26,817 nt of DNA from an uncultured Burkholderiales bacterium (GCA_937872165.1 CALMOR010000221.1:1-26817); one strand, 5' to 3'; counted from the first letter of the stretch, positions 1 to 8,450 are shown. Notes: generated by a model not told the origin, from the letters alone. Program-made: numbers and translations.

Positions 1-462
1 CTTGCTCTGTTCCATGTAGCTGCCCATCATCGACTGCATCATCGGCGCCTGGCCCTGCAGGAACTGGGTCCAGAGCTCGGGGCCGAAGCCCTTGCCGTCG
101 AACACCTGCTTGCCCGGGTCGCCGAGCTGCTCCTTCATCTTCTGCTGGATGTCGATGAAGGCCTGGATGTTCTTCTCGAGATACGTGCCCATCATTCCCT
201 GCATCGCGTGACCGTAGAAACGGATCATGTGCGCCAGCATCGGCGACGTGAACATCGGCATGCCGCCCGCTTCTTCCTCCAGGATGATCTGCAGCAGGAT
301 CGACCGCGTCAGGTCGTCCTGCGTCTTCGCGTCGAGCACCTTGAAGTCTTCCTGCTCGAGGACCAGCTGTTTGACGTCGGCCAGCGTGATGTAGGTGCTG
401 GTCTCGGTGTCGTACAACCGGCGGTTGGGGTACTTCTTGATCAGCCGCGTCGCTTGCGCCAT
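1..462 (-). CDS. phaR: PhaR polyhydroxyalkanoate synthesis repressor (3' end cut by window edge)
   Basis: This is the transcriptional regulator that couples polyhydroxyalkanoate (PHB) granule synthesis to phasin expression in the cytoplasm; the family binds both DNA and the polymer. The visible 154 residues begin MAQATRLIKKYPNRRLYDTE, the hallmark of the PHB/PHA accumulation regulator DNA-binding domain (about residues 1-62). Next comes the accumulation-regulatory segment rich in Met and Gln, including FTSPMLAHMIRFYGHAMQGM and a repeat-like PMMQSMMGSYMEQ near the edge. The start is the ATG at 462-460, with GGAG about 7 bases upstream (ACTTACGGAGACACC). The reading frame is open at base 1, so the C-terminus is missing; family members are usually around 180-200 residues, so little is lost. 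It lies downstream of cobA on the same strand with a 159-base gap that may hold its own promoter. No phaC, phaA or phaB is in the window. The identification is by sequence recognition and is strong. Confidence 0.95.
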   Translation of the reverse strand, partial: MAQATRLIKKYPNRRLYDTETSTYITLADVKQLVLEQEDFKVLDAKTQDDLTRSILLQIILEEEAGGMPMFTSPMLAHMIRFYGHAMQGMMGTYLEKNIQAFIDIQQKMKEQLGDPGKQVFDGKGFGPELWTQFLQGQAPMMQSMMGSYMEQSK

Positions 463-621
463 GGTGTCTCCGTAAGTCCTGCGAAGGACACGGCGCCGAG
501 CGCGCGGTCTCTTCCGGCCCGGTCGCCGGGTTCGGTGCCCGACGACATCTTCGAGTGGGGGCGGATTTTACATGACGAAACGAGGCCCGTCGCACGGCCG
601 ACGGCCGACGGCGCCGAATCG
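463..621 (-). promoter_or_regulatory. cobA-phaR intergenic region with possible phaR promoter
   Basis: This 159-base gap separates the cobA stop from the phaR start. Read on the minus strand it contains TAAAAT at 570-565, a five-of-six match to the -10 consensus. The -35 position at 593-588 reads GCGACG, a poor match. A start near 558 would give phaR a leader of about 95 bases. A short 7-base tandem (ACGGCCG) lies at about 594-610. No convincing terminator with a T-run is visible after cobA. Confidence 0.3.
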
Positions 622-1488
622 TCAGGCGCTGCCGGCTCCGCGCAGGGCGTCGGCCAGCGCGGCATCGGCGACCGGCAGCCAGCCGGCTTCGGCACAGCGC
701 ACCACGTCGCCGATGACGAGGACGGCCGGACTCGCGATGCCGGCGGCGCCGACGTCGTCGGGCAGGCTCGCGAGCGTCCCGACGACATGGCGTTGTCGCT
801 CGGTCGAGGCCGACTGCACGGCCGCGGCCGGCAGGCTGTCGCGAGCACCTCCCGCGATCATCGCGTCGACGATCTCGCGACAGCGACCCACGCCCATGTA
901 GATCACGATCGTGAGGCCGGTCGCGACCAGCGCCCTCCAGTCGAGGTCGGGTGCCGATCCCTCGTCGTCGTCCGACGCGCGCTTGCGGTGACCGGTGACG
1001 AGGATCACGCCCTGACTCCACTCGCGATGCGTGACCGGCACGCCGATCGATGCGGCGGCCGCGATGCCGCTGGTGATGCCCGGCACGACCCGTACGTCGA
1101 TGCCGGCCGCGACGAGGTGCGCGCGCTCCTCGCCACCGCGACCGAAGACGTACGGATCGCCGCCCTTCAGGCGCACCACGTGAAGGCCTTTCGCGGCCGC
1201 GATGCGCATCAGTCGTTCGATGAAGGCCTGCGGGGTCGACAGGCGACGCGAGCGCGCATCGTTGCCGTCGAGACCGGCACGACAGTACGGTCCGCGCTTG
1301 CCGACCCGCACGATCCGCACGGTCTTCGACGCATGCTCGAGCACCGCCTCATCGACGAGGTCGTCGACCAGGATCACGTCGGCCGCCGCGATCGCCTTGA
1401 CGGCCGCGAGGGTCAACAGGTCGGGGGCGCCGGGACCGGCGCCGACCAGCTTCACGCGACCCTGCCGCGATCGCGGGGCGGCGCTCAA
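622..1488 (-). CDS. cobA: uroporphyrinogen-III C-methyltransferase (SUMT, CobA type)
   Basis: It makes precorrin-2 from uroporphyrinogen III by two SAM-dependent methylations, the branch point to siroheme and cobalamin. With TTG 1488 as start it is 288 residues, the usual size for a single-domain SUMT, so it is not the fused CysG form: no dehydrogenase/ferrochelatase half is present. Tetrapyrrole methylase signatures are clear: VKLVGAGPGAPDLLTL (residues 12-27) and VVRLKGGDPYVFGRGGEE (104-121), followed by VVPGITSGIAAAASIGVPVTHR. TTG 1488 overlaps the TGA of the upstream trpD2-like gene and has AAGGCGG upstream. A GTG at 1455 is the alternative and would shorten the protein by 11 residues. 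Odd feature: between VGKRG and STPQAFI there are about 18 residues (67-83) where I recall only a short GCR-type link in betaproteobacterial relatives. It probably supplies siroheme for sulfite or nitrite reductase; those genes are not in view. Confidence 0.92.
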   Translation of the reverse strand: MSAAPRSRQGRVKLVGAGPGAPDLLTLAAVKAIAAADVILVDDLVDEAVLEHASKTVRIVRVGKRGPYCRAGLDGNDARSRRLSTPQAFIERLMRIAAAKGLHVVRLKGGDPYVFGRGGEERAHLVAAGIDVRVVPGITSGIAAAASIGVPVTHREWSQGVILVTGHRKRASDDDEGSAPDLDWRALVATGLTIVIYMGVGRCREIVDAMIAGGARDSLPAAAVQSASTERQRHVVGTLASLPDDVGAAGIASPAVLVIGDVVRCAEAGWLPVADAALADALRGAGSA

Positions 1489-2549
1489 GCGACCGCCTTG
1501 TCCTGGCCCGCTGGCTGACGCATCACGTCGCGCGTCGACACGATGGCCTCGCACTGCGCGGCGATCGCCTCGGGCACCGGGCGTTCGCCGGACAGCACGG
1601 CCTGGATCCAGTTGGCGGTCGCGGCGGCGTCGCGCGACTCGGGAAGGATCGGCAACGATCGCACCACGCCGCTCTCGCCCGCGACGAGCGGGCTCACGCT
1701 GCCGTCGACGAAGCGCTCGATCGGCGCGGGCCTTCGCGCATTGGCGACCGGCTCGCCCTCGGTGCCGCGCATCAGCAGTACCGATCCGGGCTGTTCGAAC
1801 TGCGTGAAGTAGGTCGACAGCGCGGTGTGGTACTCGGGATGGGTGTAGCTGGCGAGCCGCACGGCCGGCCCGTCGAACGGTTGCAGCAGCTTGACCAGCG
1901 TATGGCCGGGTCCGCGCACCCCGAGCACGCGGCGCAGCGACAGCACGTGCGCGAGCGGCGCGTTGAGCGCGTTGATCGCCATGAAGACGGGCTCGCCGCG
2001 CGCGACCTGCGCGATCGCGTCGTCGACGGTATGGCAGACCGGCAAACCCATCGTCTCGAAGATCTCGGCACTGGTGACGCGCGGCGGCGGCGCGCTCGCG
2101 AAGCCCGGGGTGTCGAAGGCATGGGCCGAACGCAGCGTCTCGCGATCGGCCTCGGAGTCCCGCGTGGCGACCTTGCCGTGAACGAGCACCGGCACGCCTT
2201 CCCGCGCGAGCAGGCAGGCCAGCAGCGGCGTCAGGTTCGGCATGTTGCGGGCGCCGTTGTAGCTCGGGATGACGACCGGGATCGACGGCTTGCCGGCGGC
2301 GTCGAGCGGCATCGGCAGGCGCAGTCCGCGCGCATGCGTCGCGTCGAGGAAGCCGGCGATCTCGTCGACCGACTCGCCCTTGATGCGCATTGCCAGCAGG
2401 ATGGCGCCCACCTCGAGATCGCGGATGCGGCCATCGAGGAGCGCGCTCCACACGAGGAAGGCATCGTCGCGCGAGAGCGCCCTCGCGTTGTCGCGGCCTC
2501 GGCCGATCTCCTTGATGTACTGCGCGCAATCCAGAGTGACGGACTTCAT
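1485..2549 (-). CDS. ybiB: YbiB/TrpD2-type protein (anthranilate phosphoribosyltransferase-like, nucleic-acid binding)
   Basis: This 354-residue protein has the fold of nucleoside phosphorylase/anthranilate phosphoribosyltransferase. It matches the TrpD2 (YbiB) subgroup, which binds nucleic acid and is not thought to act in tryptophan synthesis. The N-terminal helical domain (YIKEIGRGRDNARALS, residues 11-26, then LLAMRIKGES) is followed by PVVIPSYNGARNMPNLTPLL (91-110). There YbiB proteins diverge from the catalytic TrpD glycine-rich PRPP loop. The ATG at 2549-2547 starts at the conserved N-terminus; the nearest purine-rich stretch upstream is a weak GAAG. The frame stays open for 26 codons further, but that part looks nothing like the family. 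Its TGA overlaps the proposed TTG start of cobA, so the two are probably one transcript. YbiB in E. coli is linked to the LexA/SOS response (known for the family); nothing here shows that regulation. Confidence 0.88.
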   Translation of the reverse strand: MKSVTLDCAQYIKEIGRGRDNARALSRDDAFLVWSALLDGRIRDLEVGAILLAMRIKGESVDEIAGFLDATHARGLRLPMPLDAAGKPSIPVVIPSYNGARNMPNLTPLLACLLAREGVPVLVHGKVATRDSEADRETLRSAHAFDTPGFASAPPPRVTSAEIFETMGLPVCHTVDDAIAQVARGEPVFMAINALNAPLAHVLSLRRVLGVRGPGHTLVKLLQPFDGPAVRLASYTHPEYHTALSTYFTQFEQPGSVLLMRGTEGEPVANARRPAPIERFVDGSVSPLVAGESGVVRSLPILPESRDAAATANWIQAVLSGERPVPEAIAAQCEAIVSTRDVMRQPAGQDKAVA

Positions 2550-3218
2550 ATGCCGCTGCTTCGCATCCTCCGAGCTTCGATGTCCCTCGCTGCGAAGTCG
2601 TCTGCTTCGTATCGGCGGAGATGGCATCGGTCATCGACGGGACCCCCGTCGACACGGGTCGGATCATGCAGAAACCGTGCCACGGGTTCCTTCGATCATG
2701 CGCTTCGGCCCGGGACGACGGGCACCGTGACGCTTGCCGCGACGAAGGCCCGAGGACGAGGCGGACAGCTTCGTGCGGCCGATCCCTCCAGTCGTTCCGG
2801 CGTCGTGCAGATTTCACTCGCCGTCGCGTTCCTGCCCTCTCGCCACCGATTTCGCCGTTCGAAGCGCGCGGGCGCCGTATCGTCGGGCTCGAACCGCAGG
2901 AGTCCCGGCGTCGCGACCGGCGATCGATCTCGCAGATCGTCCATCGGCACGACTCGGCCGGGCGGGCGCGGCGGCAGGACACCGCGGCCAATCGCATCGT
3001 CTCGCACCAGCACGCGGCGCCCGTGCCCGCAGCGCGCGTCGTCCTGCCTCAACGAGTGCGGTACCCGCCGCGACCTCGCCGTGTCGATCCGTGCGGACCG
3101 CCGAACGACCGCGCCGTCCGATGCGGGGCCGCGCTGCATCGCCGGTCCGCGCGACCGCGTCGAAGCCCGCGCGCAGGTCGCTATACTCCGCGCCCTTCGC
3201 CGTCCTGCTCCGGAAGCC
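2550..3218. other. gene-free stretch between ybiB and tsaD
   Basis: About 670 bases separate the divergent ybiB and tsaD starts. Frames on both strands are open here for long runs, but the translations are Arg-, Ala- and Pro-rich and match nothing I recognise, as expected of shadow frames in GC-rich DNA. I see no tRNA-like cloverleaf, no rpsU (often divergent from tsaD in proteobacteria) and no mobile element. It should hold both promoters. A degraded gene or a small RNA cannot be excluded by eye. Confidence 0.5.
3182..3187 (+). promoter_or_regulatory. possible -10 element for tsaD
   Basis: TATACT lies 31 bases before the tsaD ATG and matches the -10 consensus at five of six positions. It stands out as AT-rich within very GC-rich DNA. 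No good -35 hexamer is visible 16-18 bases upstream, so this is suggestive only. GGAAG just before the ATG (CCGGAAGCCATG) is a usable ribosome binding site. Confidence 0.4.
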
Positions 3219-4262
3219 ATGCTGGTCCTCGGCATCGAGACCTCCTGCGACGAGACCGGGATCGCGCTGTACGACAGCGCGATCCCCGCGCCGTCGCGGG
3301 CGCTCCTCGCGCAGCGGCTGCACACGCAGGCGGCGATGCACGAGGCCTACGGCGGCGTGGTCCCCGAGCTCGCGTCGCGCGATCACATCCGCCGCCTCCT
3401 GCCGCTGCTCGAAGGGGTCCTCGCCGATGCGCGACGGTCGCGCGACGACATCGACGCGATCGCCGTCACCGAAGGACCGGGCCTCGTCGGCGCGCTGCTC
3501 GTGGGCGCCACGTTCGCGCATGCTCTCGGCTTCGCACTGAAGATCCCCGTGATCGGCATCCATCACCTCGAAGGTCATCTGCTGTCGCCGCTGATGAGCG
3601 ACGACCCGCCGGCCTTCCCGTTCGTCGCGCTGCTGGTGTCCGGTGGCCACACGCAACTGATGCAGGTGACCGGCGTGGGTCGATACGCGATGCTAGGCGA
3701 GACCGTCGACGACGCCGCGGGCGAGGCCTTCGACAAGACGGCGAAGCTGCTCGGGCTGCCCTACCCCGGCGGGCCGTCGCTCGCGAGGCTCGCCGAGTCG
3801 GGCGACGAGCGCGCGTTCGCATTGCCGCGGCCGATGCTGCATTCGGGCGATCTCGACTTCAGCTTCTCGGGCCTGAAGACCGCGGTCGCCACGGTCGCGC
3901 GCGACGCGGGCATCGCGACCGCCGCGTCGGACGATCGCGTGCGCGCCGATCTCGCGGCGTCCTTCCAGCGCGCGGCCGTCGACGTGCTGGTCGCGAAGTC
4001 GATGGCTGCGCTGAAGGGCAGCGGGTCGAAGCGGCTGGTGGTCGCGGGAGGCGTCGGCGCCAACCGCCTGTTGCGTTCGGAACTCGCGGCCGCGGTCCTG
4101 AAGCGCGGCGCGACGGTCCACTTCCCCGCGCTCGAATGGTGTACCGACAACGGCGCGATGATCGCGTTGGCGGGGGCCTTGCGGCTGGAGCGCGACGGGC
4201 TGCCGGAGCGGGGCGACCTCGCCTTCGACGTCGCGCCGCGATGGTCGTTGGGGAACGAGTAG
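3219..4262 (+). CDS. tsaD: tRNA N6-threonylcarbamoyladenosine transferase TsaD
   Basis: TsaD transfers the threonylcarbamoyl group from threonylcarbamoyl-AMP to A37 of ANN-decoding tRNAs, working with TsaB, TsaE and TsaC in the cytoplasm. The 347 residues match the usual length. Diagnostic pieces are the N-terminal LGIETSCDETGIALYD (residues 4-19) and the metal-binding HxxxH in GIHHLEGH (H116, H120). Further in are LVSGGHTQLM, the AAGEAFDKTAKLLGLPYPGG segment (about 166-185), DFSFSGLKTAV, VAGGVGANRLLR and CTDNGAMIA near the end. The ATG is fixed by this conserved start and by GGAAG upstream; the frame is open far upstream but without family similarity. The stop TAG sits 11 bases from the stop of the convergent acyltransferase gene. 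It stands alone on the plus strand, without the rpsU-dnaG-rpoD neighbourhood common in proteobacteria. Confidence 0.97.
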   Translation: MLVLGIETSCDETGIALYDSAIPAPSRALLAQRLHTQAAMHEAYGGVVPELASRDHIRRLLPLLEGVLADARRSRDDIDAIAVTEGPGLVGALLVGATFAHALGFALKIPVIGIHHLEGHLLSPLMSDDPPAFPFVALLVSGGHTQLMQVTGVGRYAMLGETVDDAAGEAFDKTAKLLGLPYPGGPSLARLAESGDERAFALPRPMLHSGDLDFSFSGLKTAVATVARDAGIATAASDDRVRADLAASFQRAAVDVLVAKSMAALKGSGSKRLVVAGGVGANRLLRSELAAAVLKRGATVHFPALEWCTDNGAMIALAGALRLERDGLPERGDLAFDVAPRWSLGNE

Positions 4263-4273
4263 GACGACGGCGG

Positions 4274-5290
4274 TCAGGTCGTCGCGCCGCGACCGGTGTT
4301 CGATCGCGTCGCGGTCCGCCATCGCATCGCCGGCTTCTCGACCAGCCGCCACGACGCGAACGCCAGTAGCAGCGTGATCGCGGCCGACGTTGCGATGCCG
4401 GTCGCGACGGACAACGTGTTGCCGGTCAGCAGGACGACGGTCTGCTGCACCGGGAACGCGTAAAGGTAGAAGCCGTACGAGACATCGCCGAAGCGCCCGA
4501 CGCGGCGAAGGATCGGGGTGCGGGCTTCGCCGAACCCGATCGCGAGGACCGGCAGCAGGACGAACTGGGCGATGAAGGAGAGACCGGACGCGCTCAGGCC
4601 GGCCGCGACGATCGCGGCCGCGAAAAGCGCTTCACGCCGCCGTTCGAGCAGAGTGCCGCGAACCGTGGCGAGCGCGGCCCCGATGGCGAAGAACGAACCG
4701 AGTTCGAAGAGAGGATGCACGGGACCGGGCTTGCCGGTGTAGCGCTGCTGCAGGACGTAGGCCACGACGAGCAGGCACGCCGGTACCATCGCCGCTCGTC
4801 GTCGAACCAGGCCGGCGACGCCGAGGGCGGCGATCACCGCGTACCACGTCAGCTCGAGCGGAATGGTCCACAGCGAGCCGTTGACGGCGTGCGGATACGG
4901 GTTGTCGACGAAGACGCCGGGCAATCGATACTGGACGTCGAACGCGAGCGTGCGCAGGTAGCGCCAAGTCTCGGAAGACAGGAAGTAGCCGTCGGTCCGC
5001 GTCGAGACCAGCGGCCCGAGGACGAACGCGGCGAGCAGCGTCACGACCGCGCAGCCGGGCCAGATGCGCGTCAACCGCGCGCGCACGAAGGCCGCCAGGT
5101 CGGGCGACCGCGACCAGCTCTGCGCGATCAGATATTCGCTGATCGAGAAGAAGATGGCGACGCCGACGTGACCCGCCGAGATGCCGTCGACCATCGGCTC
5201 GGCCCGGCCGCCGAGCGGAAACTGGTGGCTGACGAGGACGAGGAAGGCTGCGAACAGCCGGACGAAGTCGAAATTGTTGTCGTGTTTCAC
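4274..5290 (-). CDS. acyltransferase family 3 membrane protein (OafA/YrhL-like)
   Basis: This 338-residue multi-pass inner-membrane protein belongs to acyltransferase family 3, whose members move acetyl or other acyl groups onto surface polysaccharides. It opens with NNFDFVRLFAAFLVLVSHQF (residues 5-24), containing the family's conserved Arg and His. Next come HVGVAIFFSISEYLI (41-55), the RLTRIWP loop (72-78) and NGSLWTIPLEL (137-147), with about ten hydrophobic segments and a final RLVEKP motif. The start is GTG at 5290-5288, placed by the conserved N-terminus; the ribosome binding site is weak. Odd: the usual SGFLI reads SEYLI, with Glu in place of Gly. It is the last gene of the minus-strand group and lies 97 bases after the 702-residue membrane protein, so it may share the transcript or have its own promoter. 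O-acetylation of the glycan made by this locus is the likely job; the acceptor cannot be read from sequence. Confidence 0.87.
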   Translation of the reverse strand: MKHDNNFDFVRLFAAFLVLVSHQFPLGGRAEPMVDGISAGHVGVAIFFSISEYLIAQSWSRSPDLAAFVRARLTRIWPGCAVVTLLAAFVLGPLVSTRTDGYFLSSETWRYLRTLAFDVQYRLPGVFVDNPYPHAVNGSLWTIPLELTWYAVIAALGVAGLVRRRAAMVPACLLVVAYVLQQRYTGKPGPVHPLFELGSFFAIGAALATVRGTLLERRREALFAAAIVAAGLSASGLSFIAQFVLLPVLAIGFGEARTPILRRVGRFGDVSYGFYLYAFPVQQTVVLLTGNTLSVATGIATSAAITLLLAFASWRLVEKPAMRWRTATRSNTGRGATT

Positions 5291-5387
5291 TTCGAGAGCC
5301 GTCTCGAGAACGGATCGGGAATCGCATGGATGCCGAGGCCGCGTCTTCGTTGCGGCTCCTCGTCGGCGTGCCGGCTCCGCACGGCCC

Positions 5388-7496
5388 TCACGGCCCCGGG
5401 CCGAGCCTGAACACCCGGAACTCGTCGCAGCGAAACACCGCCTGCTGCAGGAATTGCGGACTCCAGTGGTCGCTGTCTTCCGGATGCAGGAGATACCACT
5501 CGACGCGACGCGCTCTCGCCCATGCCTTCAACGACTTCGGGTCGTCAGACGCCTGGATGCGATCGATCGCCGCGGCGCGTTCCGCGACGATCTCGCTCCG
5601 GCCGCCGAAGTCGGCGCGCGCCACGTAGCCCTGACGCTCGGCGATGGCGGTCGTCATCAAGGCCGGATCGAGCCTCGAGTCCTGCATCACGTCGCCGGTC
5701 CGCGCATGCTCGCGGACGTATCGTGCCGAGCGCACGAGGCAGGTCGGTACCGCGTCGAAATGCGCGTGCGCGGCATCCTCGCCCCATTCCGGAAAGGTCT
5801 GCAGGTCATGTGCCTCGAACCAGACCCCGCACAACATCACGCCGCCGACGACCACGAGCGTCGCTCGACCGACTCGCGAGGCCGGGAGCGCGGAGCCGAA
5901 CCGTGCGATCCACGCGGCCGCCGCGACGAACGCGACGACGACGAAGTACGCCCACGCCTGCGGGCGATTGAGAAATTCCTCGCTCGAACCGACGCCGCGC
6001 CTGTCGAGCGCCAGCAGCAGTGCCATGACCATGTAGTTGGTCACGATCAGCACGACGAAGACGATCGCTCCCGACCCGACCTTCGGGCGCGACTTCCACA
6101 GGACGAACGGTGCGACGAACAGCCACCATCCGAACGAGCAGACGAGGATCAGCGCCGCCGCGAGCGCGGCATTCACCGGCCGCGGAAGAACGTGCTCGAA
6201 GTACGCCCAATGAAAGAAGCTCTTCGGTCTCCCTTCGGCGAATCCTCCCATCAGGATCCTGACGTAGTCGCCGGTCCCGGACCCATCGAGGCGAAGCGTC
6301 GGCACGCGAGGCGACATCTGCGAAACCCGGACCACCGCGATGAACACCGCGATCATCGCCACCGCCGCGACCACGCGCCGGGCGCGCTGCGCCCGTCCGA
6401 AGAACACGCATGGGTAGAGCAGGAGGATCAACGCGTTGGCGACGAACAGGTGCGCCTTGAACGAGAGACAGATCGCGAGCAGCAGCCACGCGACGAACAC
6501 CCCGGCGACGCGCCGATGTCGACAGCCTTCGATCATGAACAGCCATGCGATCGAGATGCATGCGATGCCGTACAGCATGCCGAGATTGACCTGCGACATG
6601 AAGTGGTACGACAGGTAGCGGATGCCGAACCCCTGCATGTAGGCGTCCGGCAGCGCGACGACGGCGGCGGACGCGACCGCTCCCGGCCAGGTCGCCCTGA
6701 ATACCGTCGATACGAGCGCATGCGCGGCGAGCCCGGTGAGCAGGATGCCGAGCGGGAGCTGGAACGCCGCGTACGCGTCGAGCGCGGTCATCGGCGTCAG
6801 CGCATCCAGCGCGGCCGGCATCATGTAGCTCGAGAAGTGGTAAGGCAGTGCAGCGACTTCGGCGAGCTTGATGTCCGAGATCGTCGCAATGCCGTGCGAC
6901 TGCGCGAACGCGCTGATCTCACGCGCGTGGATGAAGGCGTCGGCCCACACCGTGAAGACCGAGAGATCGCCATGCACGGCCATGATGGGCTGCTGGTCCC
7001 GCACCCAGAACGTCGCGGCCAGCCCGGTGAAGAGGATGCACGCCAGCGACGCCGTCTCTTCGTCGAGCGTGGTCGGCGCCGCGATCCGGAACTTCCACGG
7101 AACGACGCGCAGTGCGACGGCGATCGCGCCGAGCACGAAGACGTCGCCCGGCATCCCGAGCGGCGAGACCAGCGTCAGCGCGAAGAGCGACGTGTTCGCG
7201 ATCAGGAAGCCCGTCAGCATCTCGTAGCCGATCCCGGCATGGCGATGCACGATGCCGCGGGTCGATGCGACGAAGGCCCGACCGAAGGAGAGACAGACCA
7301 GCGTGAAGGCGAGCAGCAGGCCGAGGACCGACCAGGTCACCGCCCCCGTGGTCAGCAGGCTCCACAGCCACGTCCACCCGACCAGTGCGCCGGCCGATGC
7401 GATCCGCACGAGGTCCTTCCGACCTTCGAGTGCGCGGTCCTTGCCGGTGTGGAGGCCGATCAAATCGTCACTCGGCCGACGAAGGACCGACGACAT
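5388..7496 (-). CDS. large polytopic membrane protein, function unknown (possible GT-C-fold glycosyltransferase)
   Basis: I do not recognise a named family for this 702-residue protein. It has a dozen or more hydrophobic segments over roughly residues 30-560, then a soluble C-terminal region of about 140 residues (DLQTFPEWGEDAAHAHFDAV onward) that ends in a GT39-like tail. An extracytoplasmic loop early in the membrane part carries acidic and His residues (HGDLSVFTVWADAF, then LPYHFSSYM). This layout resembles lipid-linked-sugar (GT-C) glycosyltransferases such as the GT39, GT83 or YfhO-like proteins, but the canonical DE and HPPLYF motifs are absent. It follows the epimerase gene by 18 bases, with GGAACGG as a weak ribosome site, and so belongs to the GT2-epimerase operon. 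The context suggests it uses a polyprenyl-phosphate sugar made by the upstream GT2. That is inference; a polymerase or transport role is also possible. Confidence 0.8.
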   Translation of the reverse strand: MSSVLRRPSDDLIGLHTGKDRALEGRKDLVRIASAGALVGWTWLWSLLTTGAVTWSVLGLLLAFTLVCLSFGRAFVASTRGIVHRHAGIGYEMLTGFLIANTSLFALTLVSPLGMPGDVFVLGAIAVALRVVPWKFRIAAPTTLDEETASLACILFTGLAATFWVRDQQPIMAVHGDLSVFTVWADAFIHAREISAFAQSHGIATISDIKLAEVAALPYHFSSYMMPAALDALTPMTALDAYAAFQLPLGILLTGLAAHALVSTVFRATWPGAVASAAVVALPDAYMQGFGIRYLSYHFMSQVNLGMLYGIACISIAWLFMIEGCRHRRVAGVFVAWLLLAICLSFKAHLFVANALILLLYPCVFFGRAQRARRVVAAVAMIAVFIAVVRVSQMSPRVPTLRLDGSGTGDYVRILMGGFAEGRPKSFFHWAYFEHVLPRPVNAALAAALILVCSFGWWLFVAPFVLWKSRPKVGSGAIVFVVLIVTNYMVMALLLALDRRGVGSSEEFLNRPQAWAYFVVVAFVAAAAWIARFGSALPASRVGRATLVVVGGVMLCGVWFEAHDLQTFPEWGEDAAHAHFDAVPTCLVRSARYVREHARTGDVMQDSRLDPALMTTAIAERQGYVARADFGGRSEIVAERAAAIDRIQASDDPKSLKAWARARRVEWYLLHPEDSDHWSPQFLQQAVFRCDEFRVFRLGPGP

Positions 7497-7514
7497 GCAG
7501 CGACGCCGTTCCGC

Positions 7515-8450
7515 CTACCGCTTCGCATGGTCGATCGAAGACGCCATGCGGAGAAGCTCGGCGCGAAGGACGTCGCCGATACCGACGACGAGGCTGGTCG
7601 GCTGGCGCCTCGCCAACGGCTCGACGAGCGAACGGAACTGGATGCAACTCGTGTAGATGCCGGTCGCCGGCGTGGCGCTCGTCACCACTCTCAGCGGTCG
7701 ACGGGCGATGCGCTTGAAGATCGCGACGATCTCGCCGACGGTCGCAGGCTGTTGCGACGCGACGATCTTCATCATCGACCCGCGGGCGATGCGCACCGTG
7801 TCGATCATCAGCTCGGCCGCGTCGTCGACCGCTATGTAATCGCGGATGGTGTCGAGCGGCACGAAGATCTGGACCGGACGATTGAGGACGAGGCACTGCG
7901 CGATATGGGTGATCAGGCCACGACGCTTGCTCTGCGCGGCACCGTAGAGGGTGGACAGTCGAAAGATCAGGTGGCGGATGCCGGTGTCGTCCGTGAACGT
8001 TCTGACGGCGCGTTCGAGCGCCAGCTTGGCTTCCGCGTAGGCGGTCGTCGGCGCCTCCGCGACGCGTTCGGTGACGAGTCCCCGCGACGCTCCGGCATAG
8101 ATCGCACCGGCCGAGCTCGCGAAGGTCAGGCAACCCCGGGACCGATCGAGCGGCGTCGCGGCCAGGACCGACAGCAACGCTTCGAGCGCCACGACCTCCG
8201 GGACGAAGACCGCGGCCGGGCTGTTCATCGACCCGATCCCCGCAGCCCAGTGGACCTCCCAGTCGTCGTCGGGACCGACGTGATGCGCGAAACGACGGGC
8301 GATCGCTTTCATCGTGACCGGCAGCATCGCCTCGTCGTGCCAGGGAAGACCGTCGTCGGGCTCGAAGGCCGAGGTGCCGGACCTCGCGAGGGATCGCGCC
8401 AGCGCGGCGCCCAGCAGCCCGCGGCGGCCGATGACCCAGGCGACCCTCAT
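7515..8450 (-). CDS. NAD-dependent epimerase/dehydratase (extended SDR)
   Basis: This 311-residue cytoplasmic enzyme of the extended short-chain dehydrogenase/reductase family probably converts a nucleotide sugar. The Rossmann motif is near the N-terminus (GRRGLLG, residues 8-14, fitting GxxGxxG). The catalytic serine region is FASSAGAIY (110-118), and the Tyr-Lys pair is in YAEAK (Y138, K142). A mid-region YGAAQSKRRGL and a DYIAVDDAAELM helix fit sugar epimerases. The substrate cannot be assigned. The ATG at 8450 overlaps the TGA of the upstream GT2 by four bases (ATGA), indicating translational coupling. The membrane protein gene begins 18 bases after its stop. The N-terminal half is shorter than in typical GalE-type enzymes (about 320-340 residues), and the first loop is compressed. 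Confidence 0.88.
   Translation of the reverse strand: MRVAWVIGRRGLLGAALARSLARSGTSAFEPDDGLPWHDEAMLPVTMKAIARRFAHHVGPDDDWEVHWAAGIGSMNSPAAVFVPEVVALEALLSVLAATPLDRSRGCLTFASSAGAIYAGASRGLVTERVAEAPTTAYAEAKLALERAVRTFTDDTGIRHLIFRLSTLYGAAQSKRRGLITHIAQCLVLNRPVQIFVPLDTIRDYIAVDDAAELMIDTVRIARGSMMKIVASQQPATVGEIVAIFKRIARRPLRVVTSATPATGIYTSCIQFRSLVEPLARRQPTSLVVGIGDVLRAELLRMASSIDHAKR

Noticed and set aside
592..612. Short tandem ACGGCCG repeat downstream of cobA
   Set aside because: Only about three 7-base units; it probably reflects base composition and shows no terminator T-run.
1827..3218. Open reading frame continuing about 460 codons upstream of the tsaD start in the same frame
   Set aside because: It is antisense to ybiB, its translation is Arg/His/Asp-rich without family similarity, and tsaD has a conserved N-terminus at 3219.
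2696..3325. 209-codon minus-strand frame covering the gap and the start of tsaD
   Set aside because: It overlaps tsaD antisense, its composition is dominated by Arg, Ala and Pro, and no motif is recognisable. Such frames are common by chance in GC-rich DNA.
4263..4283. GACGAC/GTCGTC inverted repeat between tsaD and the acyltransferase gene as a terminator
   Set aside because: The stem is only six bases with a nine-base loop and no following T-run on either strand.
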